A stretch of DNA of 64,000 nucleotides, from NCBI GenBank assembly GCA_963748545.1, contig CAVVJO010000031.1:248001-312000 (forward strand). Direction: 5' to 3'. This stretch comes from Roseiarcus sp963748545. GTDB lineage: Bacteria > Pseudomonadota > Alphaproteobacteria > Rhizobiales > Beijerinckiaceae. Under the pieces are notes generated by a model that made no database searches, had not been told where the DNA came from, and was given only the letters and a program-made list of their open reading frames with translations. Positions 27,585-41,336 of the stretch are shown piece by piece; within the stretch, counting starts at the first letter, position 1; the number at the start of each line of letters is the position of its first letter. A program made the translations under genes and the position numbers.

Positions 27585-28640
27585 TCATCCGCGCGCGTCC
27601 GGGCGGAGATGGTCGCGCAGGATCAGTCCGACGATCAACAGCGGCGAGGAGAGAAAGGCGCCCATCGGGCCCCACATCCACGTCCAGAACATCAGCGACA
27701 GGAGCACCGCGAGGGCGTTGATCTCAAGCCTTCGGCCGATAATGGCGGGCGTTATGAACTGACCCTCGGTAAAGATGACCAGCGCGTAGAGCCCGGCCGG
27801 GAGCAGGCCCAGCCCGAGACTCGGGGCGGTGACGACGCCGACGACCGCGAAAACCGCGATCATCGCGATCGGCCCGAGGATCGGGATGAAATTGAGCGTC
27901 GCCGCGAGCGCGCCCCACCCGACGGGAAACGGCAGCCGCGTGAACGCCGCGATCGTCCCCGCCGCCGCGCCGACCGCCAGGTTGATGCAGGCGACGATCA
28001 CCAAGTAGGACGCGAGCGACGCCTCCATTTCGTTGAGAATTTTGAGAACCGTCAGCCGCGAGTCGCGGCTCGCGAAGGTCATGACCAGCTCGCGTCTGAG
28101 CCCCGGCCACCAGGACAGGAACAGCATCAGGACGATCAGGAAGTAGAGAAAGCCGGTGAGCGGCGGCGTCACGAAATCGATGGTGGTCGGAAGCCAGGCA
28201 ATGCTCGGCGCCGGAAGCGAGACCGAGGCGCTGGTCGCGTCAATTCCGAGCGAGGCCTGCAAATGGCGCCAGAAACCCAGCACACTGTCGAAGCTGTGCA
28301 GCTTCGCGCCGATCTCGGGGATGTTGGTCGCGATCTGCGTGAGGGGCGCGGCGACCAGCGCGATGATGAATGCGACCAGGAGCGCGGTTGCAAGAACGAT
28401 CAGCGCGGCCGCCAAAATGCGCGGAATCCTGAGCGCTTCGAGCGCCTTGACGATCGGCGCCAGCATGATCCCCACGACGAACCCGGTGACCACCGGAAGC
28501 AGAAGCTCGCGCATCACGAACAGCGCGGCGCCGACCGCGAGAACCGCAAGGACCGTCAGCGACGCCGTCGCAATCAGCCGCCGTTGGTCGACCGGAGCGG
28601 CGACCTCTTCCTCTTCGGGCGGAATCGTGCGTGCGTTCAA
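27585..28640 (-). CDS. AI-2E family transporter (PerM-like)
   Basis: An inner-membrane protein of about 351 residues with around eight spans. The family hallmarks are LLPVVTGFVVGIMLAPIVKA near the N-terminus, PVGWGALAATLNFIPILGP and TEGQFITPAIIGRRLEINAL. The family is named after the AI-2 exporter TqsA but includes many unrelated transporters; substrate unknown. The start is uncertain. I chose TTG at 28640 (after AAAGGG), because the frame upstream to an ATG at 28769 does not look coding. Confidence 0.85.
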   Translation of the reverse strand: MNARTIPPEEEEVAAPVDQRRLIATASLTVLAVLAVGAALFVMRELLLPVVTGFVVGIMLAPIVKALEALRIPRILAAALIVLATALLVAFIIALVAAPLTQIATNIPEIGAKLHSFDSVLGFWRHLQASLGIDATSASVSLPAPSIAWLPTTIDFVTPPLTGFLYFLIVLMLFLSWWPGLRRELVMTFASRDSRLTVLKILNEMEASLASYLVIVACINLAVGAAAGTIAAFTRLPFPVGWGALAATLNFIPILGPIAMIAVFAVVGVVTAPSLGLGLLPAGLYALVIFTEGQFITPAIIGRRLEINALAVLLSLMFWTWMWGPMGAFLSSPLLIVGLILRDHLRPDARG

Positions 28641-28879
28641 CCGTTTTGCCCTTTGCCCAGCCTGAATAATGACAACCCGAGAGGAGGGATTTCGTTCCCG
28701 CGTCGCTTCTCCGCCCGCAGCGTCTCGCGAGCGGTCTGGAAAACGCCTTCTTTGCCGCGGACAATCCACCGTGACTGTCCATCGAAAAGAGCGATAAAAA
28801 GCCCCAGGAAAATTTGTTTCAGTCGATCGTCGCGCGCGCGTAGCGTGGAGATCGGATACCGTTTGGAGGAGCGCTCATC

Positions 28880-31095
<2,216 letters not shown>

Positions 31096-31135
31096 CGAGG
31101 GGGTCCTTTTCGACCCCGGCAAACGTGAACAAAAC

Positions 31136-31165
31136 GGCGCGCAGGAGTTTTCCTGCGCGCCTTTT
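31136..31165 (+). terminator. Intrinsic terminator after katG, probably bidirectional
   Basis: GGCGCGCAGGA (31136-31146) pairs perfectly with TCCTGCGCGCC (31151-31161) around GTTT, followed by TTTT. AAAAC precedes it, so the reverse direction also has a T run. It separates katG from the convergent MFS gene. Confidence 0.93.
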
Positions 31166-31208
31166 CTATTTGAACATCCTTACGGCCGCGGGATGAGCCC
31201 CAGGGCGC

Positions 31209-32597
31209 CTAATGCGCGATCGTCTCCAGCGCCAGGTTGGTCGTGCGCGGGCCGAAAATTCCGATCGTCGCCATCACGATCGCCATCGCCGCGGCGATGA
31301 AGGCGAACACGCCCGGCGCGCCGAATCCGTTCAGGATGAAGGCGATGATGAACGAGCTGAAGATCACCGAAAGCCGGCTCCACGAGTAGACGAAGCCCGC
31401 GGCGCGCGCCCGGATGCCGGTCGGGAACAGCTCCTGCTGATAGGCGTGGAAGCTGTAGGACATAATGTTGTTCGAGAGCGTCAGCATCACGCCCATCGCG
31501 ATGATCAGCGCCGCGGTGCTCGCCTGGCCGAACACGAGCCCCGCGACCAGGATCACGAAGGCCGCGGCGACGATGATCCATTTGCGCTCGAACCGGTCAC
31601 CGAGCGCAAAGCCGATCAGCGGTCCCACAGGCGCGGCGAGCGCGATCACCGTCGTGTAGCCGAGGCTGGTCGAGACCGTGATCCCCTGCTTGACGAGCAG
31701 CGAGGGAACCCAGTTCGAGAAGCCGTAGAAGCCGATCGTCTGAAAGATGTTGAATACGCTCATCAGGATCACGCGCCCGCGCACGCCGGGGACCCAGAGA
31801 TCCAGAAACCGGCTCGCATGGTCGACCGGGACGTCGGGACCGGGAGGCGGCAGCGGCTTGCCGTGATCGGCTTCGACCTTCGCTTCGAGCGCCGTCATCA
31901 CGGCGTCGGCTTCGGCGAGCCGTCCGTGCTTGGCGAGCCAGCGCGGGCTCTCCGGCAGGCCCCGGCGCAGGATCACGACGACGGGCGCCGCCAGCGCGCC
32001 GATCAGCACCACCCAGCGCCACCCTTCGATCCCGAACGGCGCGGTCGGAACCAGCATGTAGGCGAGGAACGAGATCACCGGCACGCAGGTGAAGCCGATC
32101 GCCTGGTTGAGGGCGAAGGCGCGGCCTCGCAAGCCCTTCGGGGCGAGCTCGCTCACATAGGCGCCGATCGTCACCATCTCGAGGCCGAGCCCGACGCCGC
32201 TGACGAACCGCCAGACGTTCAGGCCGAAGGCGTCGGTCTGCAACGCCACCATGACGTTGGCGACCGAGTACCAGATGAGCGACCAGGTGAAGATCGACCG
32301 GCGGCCGTAGCGGTCGGCGAGGAAGCCGCACAGGATCGTGCCGACGAAGAGACCCATGAACAGAGCCGCGATGAAGCTCGCGACCCCGGTCGTTCCGAAC
32401 AGGCCCGGCGTGTTGGCGGTCAGCACGCCCGATTTGACGAGGCTCGGCGCGACATAGGCGCTGAACAGCAGGTCGTAGAGCTCGAAGAACATGCCGAAGC
32501 CGAGCAGCGCCAGCATGGTCCAGATCGTGCGCGTCGCCGGCAGCCGGTCGATGCGGGCCGAGATCGAGCCGGCGGTCGGAAGCGCGATCTGAGTCAA
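31209..32597 (-). CDS. MFS transporter, sugar-porter-like
   Basis: A 462-residue protein with 12 predicted spans. GFLADRYGRRSIF is the loop 2-3 signature and LPESPRWLAKHGR is the sugar-porter-type motif at the end of the N-terminal half. It also resembles metabolite:H+ symporters, so the substrate could be a sugar, aromatic acid or related compound. It occupies the place downstream of ccmB where ccmC is often found in relatives, so the ccm cluster is rearranged here. Confidence 0.85.
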   Translation of the reverse strand: MTQIALPTAGSISARIDRLPATRTIWTMLALLGFGMFFELYDLLFSAYVAPSLVKSGVLTANTPGLFGTTGVASFIAALFMGLFVGTILCGFLADRYGRRSIFTWSLIWYSVANVMVALQTDAFGLNVWRFVSGVGLGLEMVTIGAYVSELAPKGLRGRAFALNQAIGFTCVPVISFLAYMLVPTAPFGIEGWRWVVLIGALAAPVVVILRRGLPESPRWLAKHGRLAEADAVMTALEAKVEADHGKPLPPPGPDVPVDHASRFLDLWVPGVRGRVILMSVFNIFQTIGFYGFSNWVPSLLVKQGITVSTSLGYTTVIALAAPVGPLIGFALGDRFERKWIIVAAAFVILVAGLVFGQASTAALIIAMGVMLTLSNNIMSYSFHAYQQELFPTGIRARAAGFVYSWSRLSVIFSSFIIAFILNGFGAPGVFAFIAAAMAIVMATIGIFGPRTTNLALETIAH

Positions 32598-32651
32598 GGG
32601 TTTCCTCCGGGGGATTAACGAAGCGCTCCGGCGCTATTGCGAGCGACGCGG

Positions 32652-33320
32652 CTACTCCCGAACATGCGTCAAGGCGGCGGCCGCGGCAAACGGCGCGGCG
32701 GCGATGGCGAAGAGCGAGATCGCGCAGAGCATCAGGAACGGCGTCAGGAAGGGCGCCGCCCCGCCGCTCGCCGCGGAGGCCGCCGCGACCCCGAAGATCA
32801 GCACCGGGATCGTCAGCGGCAACACCAGCACCGCCATCAGGAGGCCGCCGCGGCGCAGCGACACGGTCAGCGCCGAGCCGATCGCCCCGATCATGGTGAG
32901 CGCCGGCGTGCCGACGGCAAGCGTCGCGGCCACCAGCGCGAGCGGGGTCGGCTGCATGCCGAGCATCATGCCGAAGATCGGCGAGATCACGATCAGCGGC
33001 AGGGCGCTGGTGGCCCAGTAGGCCGCACATTTGACCAGCGTCACGATTTCCAGCGGCAGCGGGCCGTTGATCATCACGTCGAGCGACCCGTCGTCATGAT
33101 CGGCCTGAAAGAGACGATCGAGGCCCAGCAGGGTGGAGAGCAGCGCCGCGATCCAGAGAATCGCCGGGCCGAGACGGGCGAGCAGGGCGAGGTCCGGGCC
33201 GATGGCGAACGGCATGATCGCGACTAGGATCAGGAAGAACACCGCCCCGACCGACGCCCCGCCGCCGATGCGCCGCGCAATCCGCCATTCGCGCAGGAAG
33301 AGGGCGAGCACCGCAGTCAT
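32652..33320 (-). CDS. ccmB: Haem exporter permease CcmB
   Basis: A 222-residue inner-membrane protein with six spans. With CcmA it forms the ABC part of the system I cytochrome c maturation machine that releases holo-CcmE. Landmarks are LFLREWRIARRIGG at the N-terminus, LLSTLLGLDRLFQADHDDGS and LPLEIVTLVKCAAYW. The start is separated from the ccmA stop by 780 bases of inserted repeats and a DUF559 gene; the two normally adjoin. ccmC, D and G are not in the window. Confidence 0.94.
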   Translation of the reverse strand: MTAVLALFLREWRIARRIGGGASVGAVFFLILVAIMPFAIGPDLALLARLGPAILWIAALLSTLLGLDRLFQADHDDGSLDVMINGPLPLEIVTLVKCAAYWATSALPLIVISPIFGMMLGMQPTPLALVAATLAVGTPALTMIGAIGSALTVSLRRGGLLMAVLVLPLTIPVLIFGVAAASAASGGAAPFLTPFLMLCAISLFAIAAAPFAAAAALTHVRE

Positions 33321-33363
33321 CGGCGCGCGCGTCCCGCGTCGAGCCCCGGCAGCGCTTGCGTAA

Positions 33364-33420
33364 CTCCCTTCTCCCCTTGCGGGAGAAGGTGTCGCCGAAG
33401 GCGACGGATGAGGGGTCGCA
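33364..33420. repeat. Palindromic repeat R1 beside ccmB
   Basis: This element contains CTTCTCCCCTTGCGGGAGAAG (an imperfect palindrome), then GTCGCCGAAGGCGAC (a second hairpin) and GGATGAGGGG. It is identical to R3 (33993-34047) over 55 bases (33365-33419) in the same orientation. A related copy, R2, lies inverted at 33501-33558. R1 begins 44 bases before the ccmB start codon. Confidence 0.92.
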
Positions 33421-33500
33421 GCCGCCCTGGGCGCGATGACCATCCTCTCATCGTCGTCGTGGCGGCTCGGGTGGTCGCTGCCGTCGGCGCGCTTCGCGCC

Positions 33501-33558
33501 GACCCCTCATCCGGCCGGCTGCCGCCGTCCACCTTCTCCCGCAAGGGGAGAAGGGAGT
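33501..33558. repeat. Palindromic repeat R2, inverted relative to R1
   Basis: Read on the minus strand, it repeats the R1 pattern: TCCCTTCTCCCC, TTGCGGGAGAAGGTG, then a diverged middle (GGACGGCGGCAGCCGGCC) and GGATGAGGGGTCG. R1 and R2 together make a head-to-head mosaic element. R2 ends 13 bases from the stop codon of the DUF559 gene. Confidence 0.88.
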
Positions 33559-33570
33559 GGGCGCGCGTTT

Positions 33571-33939
33571 TCACCATGGCAGTCCGCATCGAGCGAGGAT
33601 CGTGTTCAAAACGCTTTCGCGTTCGCGGAATATCTCGTGGTTCCAGAAGCGCGTCACGCTGAAGCCCTCGTGGCGAAGCCAGTCGTCGCGGGCGACGTCG
33701 CGCAGGTTGTCGGCGTGCTGCGAGCCGTCGCATTCAACAATCATCCTGCGCTCGAAGCAGACGAAATCGACCACGTAGGGTCCAATCGGAACCTGGCGGC
33801 GCCACTTTGTCCCTTGCAGCCGACGATCCCGCAACAGGCGCCACAGCGCCCTCTCGGCCTCGGTCGGCTCGGCGCGCATCGCGCGGGCTCGAGCCTTGGC
33901 GCCGGCCGGAATATTCCGATGGCGAGCGCTATCGATCAC
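33571..33939 (-). CDS. DUF559 (Vsr/PD-(D/E)XK-like) protein inserted in the ccm operon
   Basis: About 122 residues, nearly all one DUF559 domain. TEAERALWRLLRDRRLQG is followed by KWRRQVPIGPYVVDFVCFER, MIVECDGSQHADN and RFWNHEIFRERESVLNTI. The VDF Asp and the ExDG motif are the presumed nuclease residues by analogy to Vsr endonuclease; the activity is not proven for the family. I chose GTG at 33939; ATG at 33879 is the alternative. The gene is bracketed by repeats R2 and R3. The same gene type occurs twice in the array at 37.8-38.6 kb. No methylase or toxin-antitoxin partner adjoins. Confidence 0.88.
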   Translation of the reverse strand: MIDSARHRNIPAGAKARARAMRAEPTEAERALWRLLRDRRLQGTKWRRQVPIGPYVVDFVCFERRMIVECDGSQHADNLRDVARDDWLRHEGFSVTRFWNHEIFRERESVLNTILARCGLPW

Positions 33940-33992
33940 AGCGGGGCTCGCTGCAGTTCGAGATCCGTCTTCCGCTCGGCCCGCACGTGAAG

Positions 33993-34049
33993 TCCCTTCT
34001 CCCCTTGCGGGAGAAGGTGTCGCCGAAGGCGACGGATGAGGGGTCGCGC
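33993..34049. repeat. Palindromic repeat R3 beside ccmA
   Basis: Direct copy of R1, identical over 55 bases (33993-34047). Both copies are also followed within about 90 bases by TCGCTGCCGTCGGCGCGC (to 33492 and 34100). In R3 this tail ends at the ccmA stop codon (34101-34103). R1 and R3 are therefore direct repeats flanking R2 and the DUF559 gene, the outline of an inserted unit of about 0.6 kb. Confidence 0.92.
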
Positions 34050-34100
34050 CCGCTCCACGCTCGGAGCGCATGCGCCCGTCGTCGCTGCCGTCGGCGCGCA

Positions 34101-34721
34101 TCACGGCGCCCCTTCCGCAACCCCGAGCCTCAACGCGTGCGCGTTCCTGAGCCCGAGCGGCGCGTGGGTGGCGGCGACCACGATGCCGCCGTCGTCCATG
34201 AACGCCTGCAGGATCGCGGCGAAGGCGTTTTGGGCGGCGGCGTCGAGCGCGGTCGTCGGCTCGTCGAGCAGCCACAGCGGCCGATGGGCCACGAGCAGTC
34301 TCGCGAGCGCGACGCGCCGCTTCTGCCCGGCCGAGAGCGCGCGCACCGGAAAGTCGATCACATGCGCAAGGCCGACCCGGGCGAGCGCCGAACGGCAGGC
34401 CTCGCGTCGCGAATCGCCGCCAAGCGCGCCCGCCCAGAAGGCGAGGTTCTCGCCCGCCGTCAGCGCGCCCTTCAGCGCGTCGGCGTGGCCGAGGTAATGC
34501 GCCTGCTCGCCGACCGTGCGCTCTTCGTCCCCGCCCTCGAGGGCGAACCCGCCCGACTGGAACGGCAGAAAACGGCAAAGGCCCCTGAGCAGGCTCGACT
34601 TTCCCGCCCCGTTCGGTCCGGTCACGATCAGCGCCGACCCCGCCTCCGCCTCGAAGTCGAGGTTGGAAAACAACAGCCGCCCGCCGCGCTCCATCGACAG
34701 GCCCCAAGCCCTCAGACGCAT
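34101..34721 (-). CDS. ccmA: Haem exporter ATPase CcmA
   Basis: A 206-residue ABC ATPase for cytochrome c maturation. Walker A is GPNGAGKSS, the signature LSAGQKRR and Walker B LWLLDEPTTALD, with the switch at ATHAPL. It is divergent from acnA, the arrangement seen in many Hyphomicrobiales. Its 3-prime end abuts the repeat unit, so transcription to ccmB must cross 780 bases with several hairpins. If the palindromes stop or process the mRNA, CcmA and CcmB levels would be uncoupled. Confidence 0.95.
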   Translation of the reverse strand: MRLRAWGLSMERGGRLLFSNLDFEAEAGSALIVTGPNGAGKSSLLRGLCRFLPFQSGGFALEGGDEERTVGEQAHYLGHADALKGALTAGENLAFWAGALGGDSRREACRSALARVGLAHVIDFPVRALSAGQKRRVALARLLVAHRPLWLLDEPTTALDAAAQNAFAAILQAFMDDGGIVVAATHAPLGLRNAHALRLGVAEGAP

Positions 34722-34839
34722 TGATTCTCCAAGGAAAGCGTCGCCATGGCCACCCTGTTCGACGATAGTTTGTGTAGCGCGCCTTCCGGAATCTTTCTAT
34801 AAGCCGGCGATCCTCCTCCCCGCTTTTTCGGAAACGAGC

Positions 34840-37550
<2,711 letters not shown>

Positions 37551-37784
37551 GACCCTCGCCCCGCGACAGCGGGGAGAGGGCAGGGTGAGGGGCGACGCGA
37601 TTGGCCTCGGCGGATACTCTCCCCGCCCCTCATCCCGACCTTCTCCCCGCAAGCGGGGAGAAGGGGCCATGCCGGATTCTGTCCTGCGTGCTGCGGCAAC
37701 TCGCGGCGTAACACCCTCGCCCCGCTTGCGGGGAGAGGGCAGGGTGAGGGGCGAGGCGATTGGCCTCGGCGGTCGAGCTTTCCC

Positions 37785-38180
37785 ATGCGCGGCCTACGAA
37801 TTGTTGAGGCCCGCCGATCGCGGGCATTGCGCGAGACCCAGACCCGCGCCGAAGCGATCCTTTGGCGAGCGCTGCGGGGTCGCGCGCTCGGCGGCTTCAA
37901 GTTCGTCCGGCAAGAGCCGATCGGGCCGTATTTCGGAGACTTCGTCTGCAGAGCCGAGAAGCTTGTTATCGAAGTCGACGGCGCAACGCATTCGACTGAT
38001 GAGGAGCTTCGCCGGGACGGACGCCGAACGGAAAGCCTTCGATCGCTCGGATATGAGGTTTTGCGGTTCACGAACGATGACGTCTATCGGAATATCGACG
38101 GCGTGCTTGCGACGATTGTCGCAGCGCTCGATGGCCGCAAGACGATCGGAGCCCGCGACAGCGGGGAGAGGGCAGGGTGA
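37785..38180 (+). CDS. DUF559 protein, first tandem copy in the array
   Basis: A 131-residue product. The DUF559 core is TRAEAILWRALRGRALGGFK, then FVRQEPIGPYFGDFVCRAEK, LVIEVDGATHSTDEE, LRSLGYEVLRFTNDDVYRN and IDGVLATIVAAL. GDF and EVDG carry the presumed metal-binding acidic residues. The last 10 codons (ARDSGERAG and stop) are encoded by the next A palindrome. The ATG lies about 20 bases after an A element, so the gene is bracketed by palindromes. It is more like its tandem neighbour than the copy in the ccm operon. Confidence 0.87.
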   Translation: MRGLRIVEARRSRALRETQTRAEAILWRALRGRALGGFKFVRQEPIGPYFGDFVCRAEKLVIEVDGATHSTDEELRRDGRRTESLRSLGYEVLRFTNDDVYRNIDGVLATIVAALDGRKTIGARDSGERAG

Positions 38181-38217
38181 GGGGCGAGGCGATTGGCCTC
38201 GGCGGTCGAGCTTTCCC

Positions 38218-38622
38218 ATGCGCGGCCTACGAATTGTTGAGGCCCGCCGATCGCGGGCATTGCGCGAGACCCAGACCCGCGCCGAAGCGATCCTTTGGCG
38301 AGCGCTGCGGGGTCGCGCGCTCGGCGGCTTCAAGTTCGTCCGGCAAGAGCCGATCGGGCCGTATTTCGGAGACTTCGTCTGCAGAGCCGAGAAGCTTGTT
38401 ATCGAAGTCGACGGCGCCACGCATTCGACTGATGAGGAGCTTCAGCGGGACGGACGCCGCACGGAAAGCCTTCGATCGCTCGGATACGAGGTTTTGCGGT
38501 TCACGAACGATGACGTCTATCGGAATATCGACGGCGTGCTTGCGACGATTGTCGCAGCGCTCGATGGCCGCAAGACGATCGGAGAATCCTCGCCCCGCGA
38601 CAGCGGGGAGAGGGCAGGGTGA
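38218..38622 (+). CDS. DUF559 protein, second tandem copy in the array
   Basis: A 134-residue product almost identical to the first copy, 433 bases downstream in the same orientation; only a few base changes (for example RRD to QRD) are visible. Its 3-prime end keeps about 10 more bases of the A element (GESSPRDSGERAG) than the first copy, so the pair arose by unequal duplication, with a small deletion in copy one. The very low divergence argues for a recent event. Confidence 0.87.
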   Translation: MRGLRIVEARRSRALRETQTRAEAILWRALRGRALGGFKFVRQEPIGPYFGDFVCRAEKLVIEVDGATHSTDEELQRDGRRTESLRSLGYEVLRFTNDDVYRNIDGVLATIVAALDGRKTIGESSPRDSGERAG

Positions 38623-39868
38623 GGGGCGAGGCGATTGGCCTCGGCGGATACTCTCCCCGCCCCTCATCCCGACCTTCTCCCCGCAAGCGGGGAGAAGGGG
38701 CACGGCGGGCTTCTATGTTACGTGCTGCGGCAGCTTGCGGCGTAGGACCCTCGCCCCGCTTGCGGGGAGAGGGCAGGGTGAGGGGCGAGGCGATTGGCCT
38801 CGGCGGATCTCTCCCCGCCCCTCATCCCGACCTTCTCCCCGCAAGCGGGGAGAAGGGGCACGGCGGGCTTCTGTCCTACGTGCTGCGGCAACACGCGGCG
38901 TAGGACCCTCGCCCCGCTTGCGGGGAGAGGGCAGGGTGAGGGGCGAGGCGATTGGCCTCGGCGGACACTCTCCCCGCCCCTCATCCCGACCTTCTCCCCG
39001 CAAGCGGGGAGAAGGGGCACGGCGGGCTTCTGTGTTACGTGCTGCGGCAGCTTGCGGCGTAGGACCCTCGCCCCGCGACAGCGGGGAGAGGGCAGGGTGA
39101 GGGGCGAGGCGATTGGCCTCGGCGGACACTCTCCCCGCCCCTCATCCCGACCTTCTCCCCGCAAGCGGGGAGAAGGGGCACGGCGGGCTTCTGTGTTACG
39201 TGCTGCGGCAGCTTGCGGCGTAGGACCCTCGCCCCGCGACAGCGGGGAGAGGGCAGGGTGAGGGGCGAGGCGATTGGCCTCGGCGGATAGTCTCCCCGCC
39301 CCTCATCCCGGCCTTCTCCCCGCAAGCGGGGAGAAGGAGCACGGCGGGCTTCTGTGTTACGTGCTGCGGCGACTCGCGGCGTAATACCCTCGCCCCGCTT
39401 GCGGGGAGAGGGCAGGGTGAGGGGCGAGGCGATTGGCCTCGGCGGATAGTCTCCCCGCCCCTCATCCCGGCCTTCTCCCCGCAAGCGGGGAGAAGGAGCA
39501 CGGCGGGCTTCTGTGTTACGTGCTGCGGCGACTCGCGGCGTAATACCCTCGCCCCGCTTGCGGGGAGAGGGCAGGGTGAGGGGCGAGGCGACTGGCCTCG
39601 GCGGATCTCTCCCCGCCCCTCATCCCGACCTTCTCCCCGCAAGCGGGGAGAAGGGGCGATGCGGGATTTTGACCTCCGTGCTGCGGCGACTCGCGGCGTA
39701 ATACCCTCGCCCCGCTTGCGGGGAGAGGGCAGGGTGAGGGGCGAGGCGACTGGCCTCGGCGGATACACTCCCCGCCCCTCATCCCGACCTTCTCCCCGCA
39801 AGCGGGGAGAAGAGGCAGGGCGGGATTCTGTCTTCCGTGCTGCGGCTGATCTCCGGAGCGCCCTTTAG

Positions 39869-41041
39869 CTAGACCACGTCCGCTTCAAACCGCGCTGGCC
39901 AGCGGGGATGCTTCAGACAAGGCGCGCTGAAGAGTGCTGTCGTCATGGCGCCGTTGAGCGTGCGGGTCGCCACGATGATCCAGAAGGCCGTCAAACAGGT
40001 CGTCATGACGCCGGCGCCGACCGAGAACAGAGCGAGGCCGGTGACGCGATACAGTGCGAGCGTCGCGAGGGTGTAAACTGCCAGGGGGAACGTGAAGCCC
40101 CACCAGCCGAGGTTGAACGGCAGGCCTTCGCGGAGATAGCGCAGCGTCTTCAGCGTCGCGAGGGCCAGCCACCAAGCGCCATAGCCCCAGAGAATGACGC
40201 CGCCGATGACTCCAAGCCCGAAGGCCGTGTCGCCGACATTGGCATGACCGCTTGCGGCGAAGATCGCGGGCGCGTCGCCGCCGAGGACCAGAAGACCGAG
40301 GGCGCCAGTTCCGATAGGACCGAGCGCCAGCCACGCGGAGACGCCCATGTCGCGCTCCGGCAGCTTGTGAAGAGCCAGCCGCAGGACAAGCAGGACGAGG
40401 ATGCTCATCGCGAGCGGAACCGAGCATGCCCACAGCACATAGCCGAGAACGAGGACGAGCAGAGCGTCCTGAGTCGCCAGATGCGGCGCCAGCAGCCCCG
40501 CGCTGGCCGCGGCGACTTCGCACGCGACGATCGGCAGGAGCCACACCGCCGTCAGCTTTTCGATGCTGTGTTCTTGGCGCGTGAACATGAAGTAGGGAAT
40601 GGCGACGCCGCAAACCGCCGACATTGCGGCGTCCAGCCACCACAAGGCATGGGCGATCGCGATCGCCTCGCGGCCAAGCAAGTCTGGCCCAAACGCAATG
40701 AATCCATTCACGATCGTCGCAAGGCCCATCGGTATGGCGCCGAAGAACATGGACATCACCGGGTGGTGAAAAATCCGCTTCGCCTCATTGAAATAGAAGA
40801 CCCAGCGCGCGCCGTAGAGCAGGCCGAAGAGCGCGAAGAGCCCAATGTTCAGAAGCCAGAGCGCCCTCGCGGCAGAATGGAGTCCCGGCAGCTCGATTGG
40901 AAATTGGTTCAGGACGAGCGCAAGCGCTCCCGTACCCATGGTTGCGGCGAACCAGTTCGGCGTGAAATTGCGGACGATCTCCGCGATCGACTTGACGCGG
41001 CTACCGTTCGCCGGAGCGAGACGCCTTTGAATGTCGGTCAT
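39869..41041 (-). CDS. TDT-family transporter (TehA/Mae1/SLAC1-like)
   Basis: A 390-residue inner-membrane protein with about ten spans. FTPNWFAATMGTGALALVLN is the TDT-type first-span signature; IFHHPVMSMFFGAIPMGLAT and LGPIGTGALGLLVLGG follow the family. Members move C4-dicarboxylates, sulfite, tellurite or act as anion channels, so the substrate is open. AAGGAGG precedes the ATG. It is divergent from the LysR gene, which probably controls it. Its stop lies just beyond the end of the repeat array. Confidence 0.88.
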   Translation of the reverse strand: MTDIQRRLAPANGSRVKSIAEIVRNFTPNWFAATMGTGALALVLNQFPIELPGLHSAARALWLLNIGLFALFGLLYGARWVFYFNEAKRIFHHPVMSMFFGAIPMGLATIVNGFIAFGPDLLGREAIAIAHALWWLDAAMSAVCGVAIPYFMFTRQEHSIEKLTAVWLLPIVACEVAAASAGLLAPHLATQDALLVLVLGYVLWACSVPLAMSILVLLVLRLALHKLPERDMGVSAWLALGPIGTGALGLLVLGGDAPAIFAASGHANVGDTAFGLGVIGGVILWGYGAWWLALATLKTLRYLREGLPFNLGWWGFTFPLAVYTLATLALYRVTGLALFSVGAGVMTTCLTAFWIIVATRTLNGAMTTALFSAPCLKHPRWPARFEADVV

Positions 41042-41122
41042 GAGTGCCCTCCTTGATCCAGGCGGTCGCCTTCGATCGGAGATATAGGTCGGCCGAATTG
41101 ATCGCTCCAATAGATGTTATGG

Positions 41123-41141
41123 CTGAATTCAATCTGTTCAG
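41123..41141. promoter_or_regulatory. Candidate LysR-type binding site
   Basis: CTGAATTCAATCTGTTCAG has 5-base inverted arms (CTGAA/TTCAG) with a 9-base centre, in the AT-rich spacer between the TDT and LysR genes. It fits the T-N11-A style site of LysR regulators. TATAAT at 41315-41320 lies close to the LysR start and may belong to its promoter. Confidence 0.45.
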
Positions 41142-41336
41142 TAGATTAAAATCGGCGCATTGATCGCGCTGCGGTCTCCCGAGCCGCGACCGTGATCAGC
41201 GCGATGACGGTGAACCCTGGCCGCAACGCGATCGGAGCGGCTGGGAGCTAAAATTCAAATTGGCCTTACGCAGCGTCGCCTTGAATAATCTATCTTACAG
41301 ATGCTACGGCTTCATATAATCTTTTATTGAGATTGA

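Larger units (their letters stand above)
37551..39846. repeat. Tandem array: acnA tail copies plus paired palindromes, period about 160 bases
   Basis: Each unit has three parts. T is a 42-base copy of the acnA 3-prime end with its stop codon. A is CCTCGCCCCGC...GCGGGGAGAGGGCAGGGTGAG with GGCGAxGCGAxTGGCC. B is an inverted palindrome, CCTTCTCCCCGCAAGCGGGG. T copies start at 37670, 38704, 38862, 39021, 39182, 39343, 39502 and 39660, plus a truncated one at 39819; the real gene end is at 37509. Spacings are 158-161 bases, except 1034 between the first two copies, where two 433-base DUF559 units are inserted. I count about 11 A and 9 B elements. All full T copies keep the acnA reading frame and end in TAG or TAA. 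Confidence 0.95.

Noticed and set aside
37585..39801. Long open frames through the array on both strands giving peptides rich in RPSSRPSPRKRGEG
   Set aside because: They are translations of the palindromes; no ribosome sites or codon bias, and every frame gives a similar low-complexity product.
37551..39846. CRISPR-like regular spacing of repeats
   Set aside because: The period is about 160 bases, the units are entirely repeated without unique spacers, and no cas gene is present.
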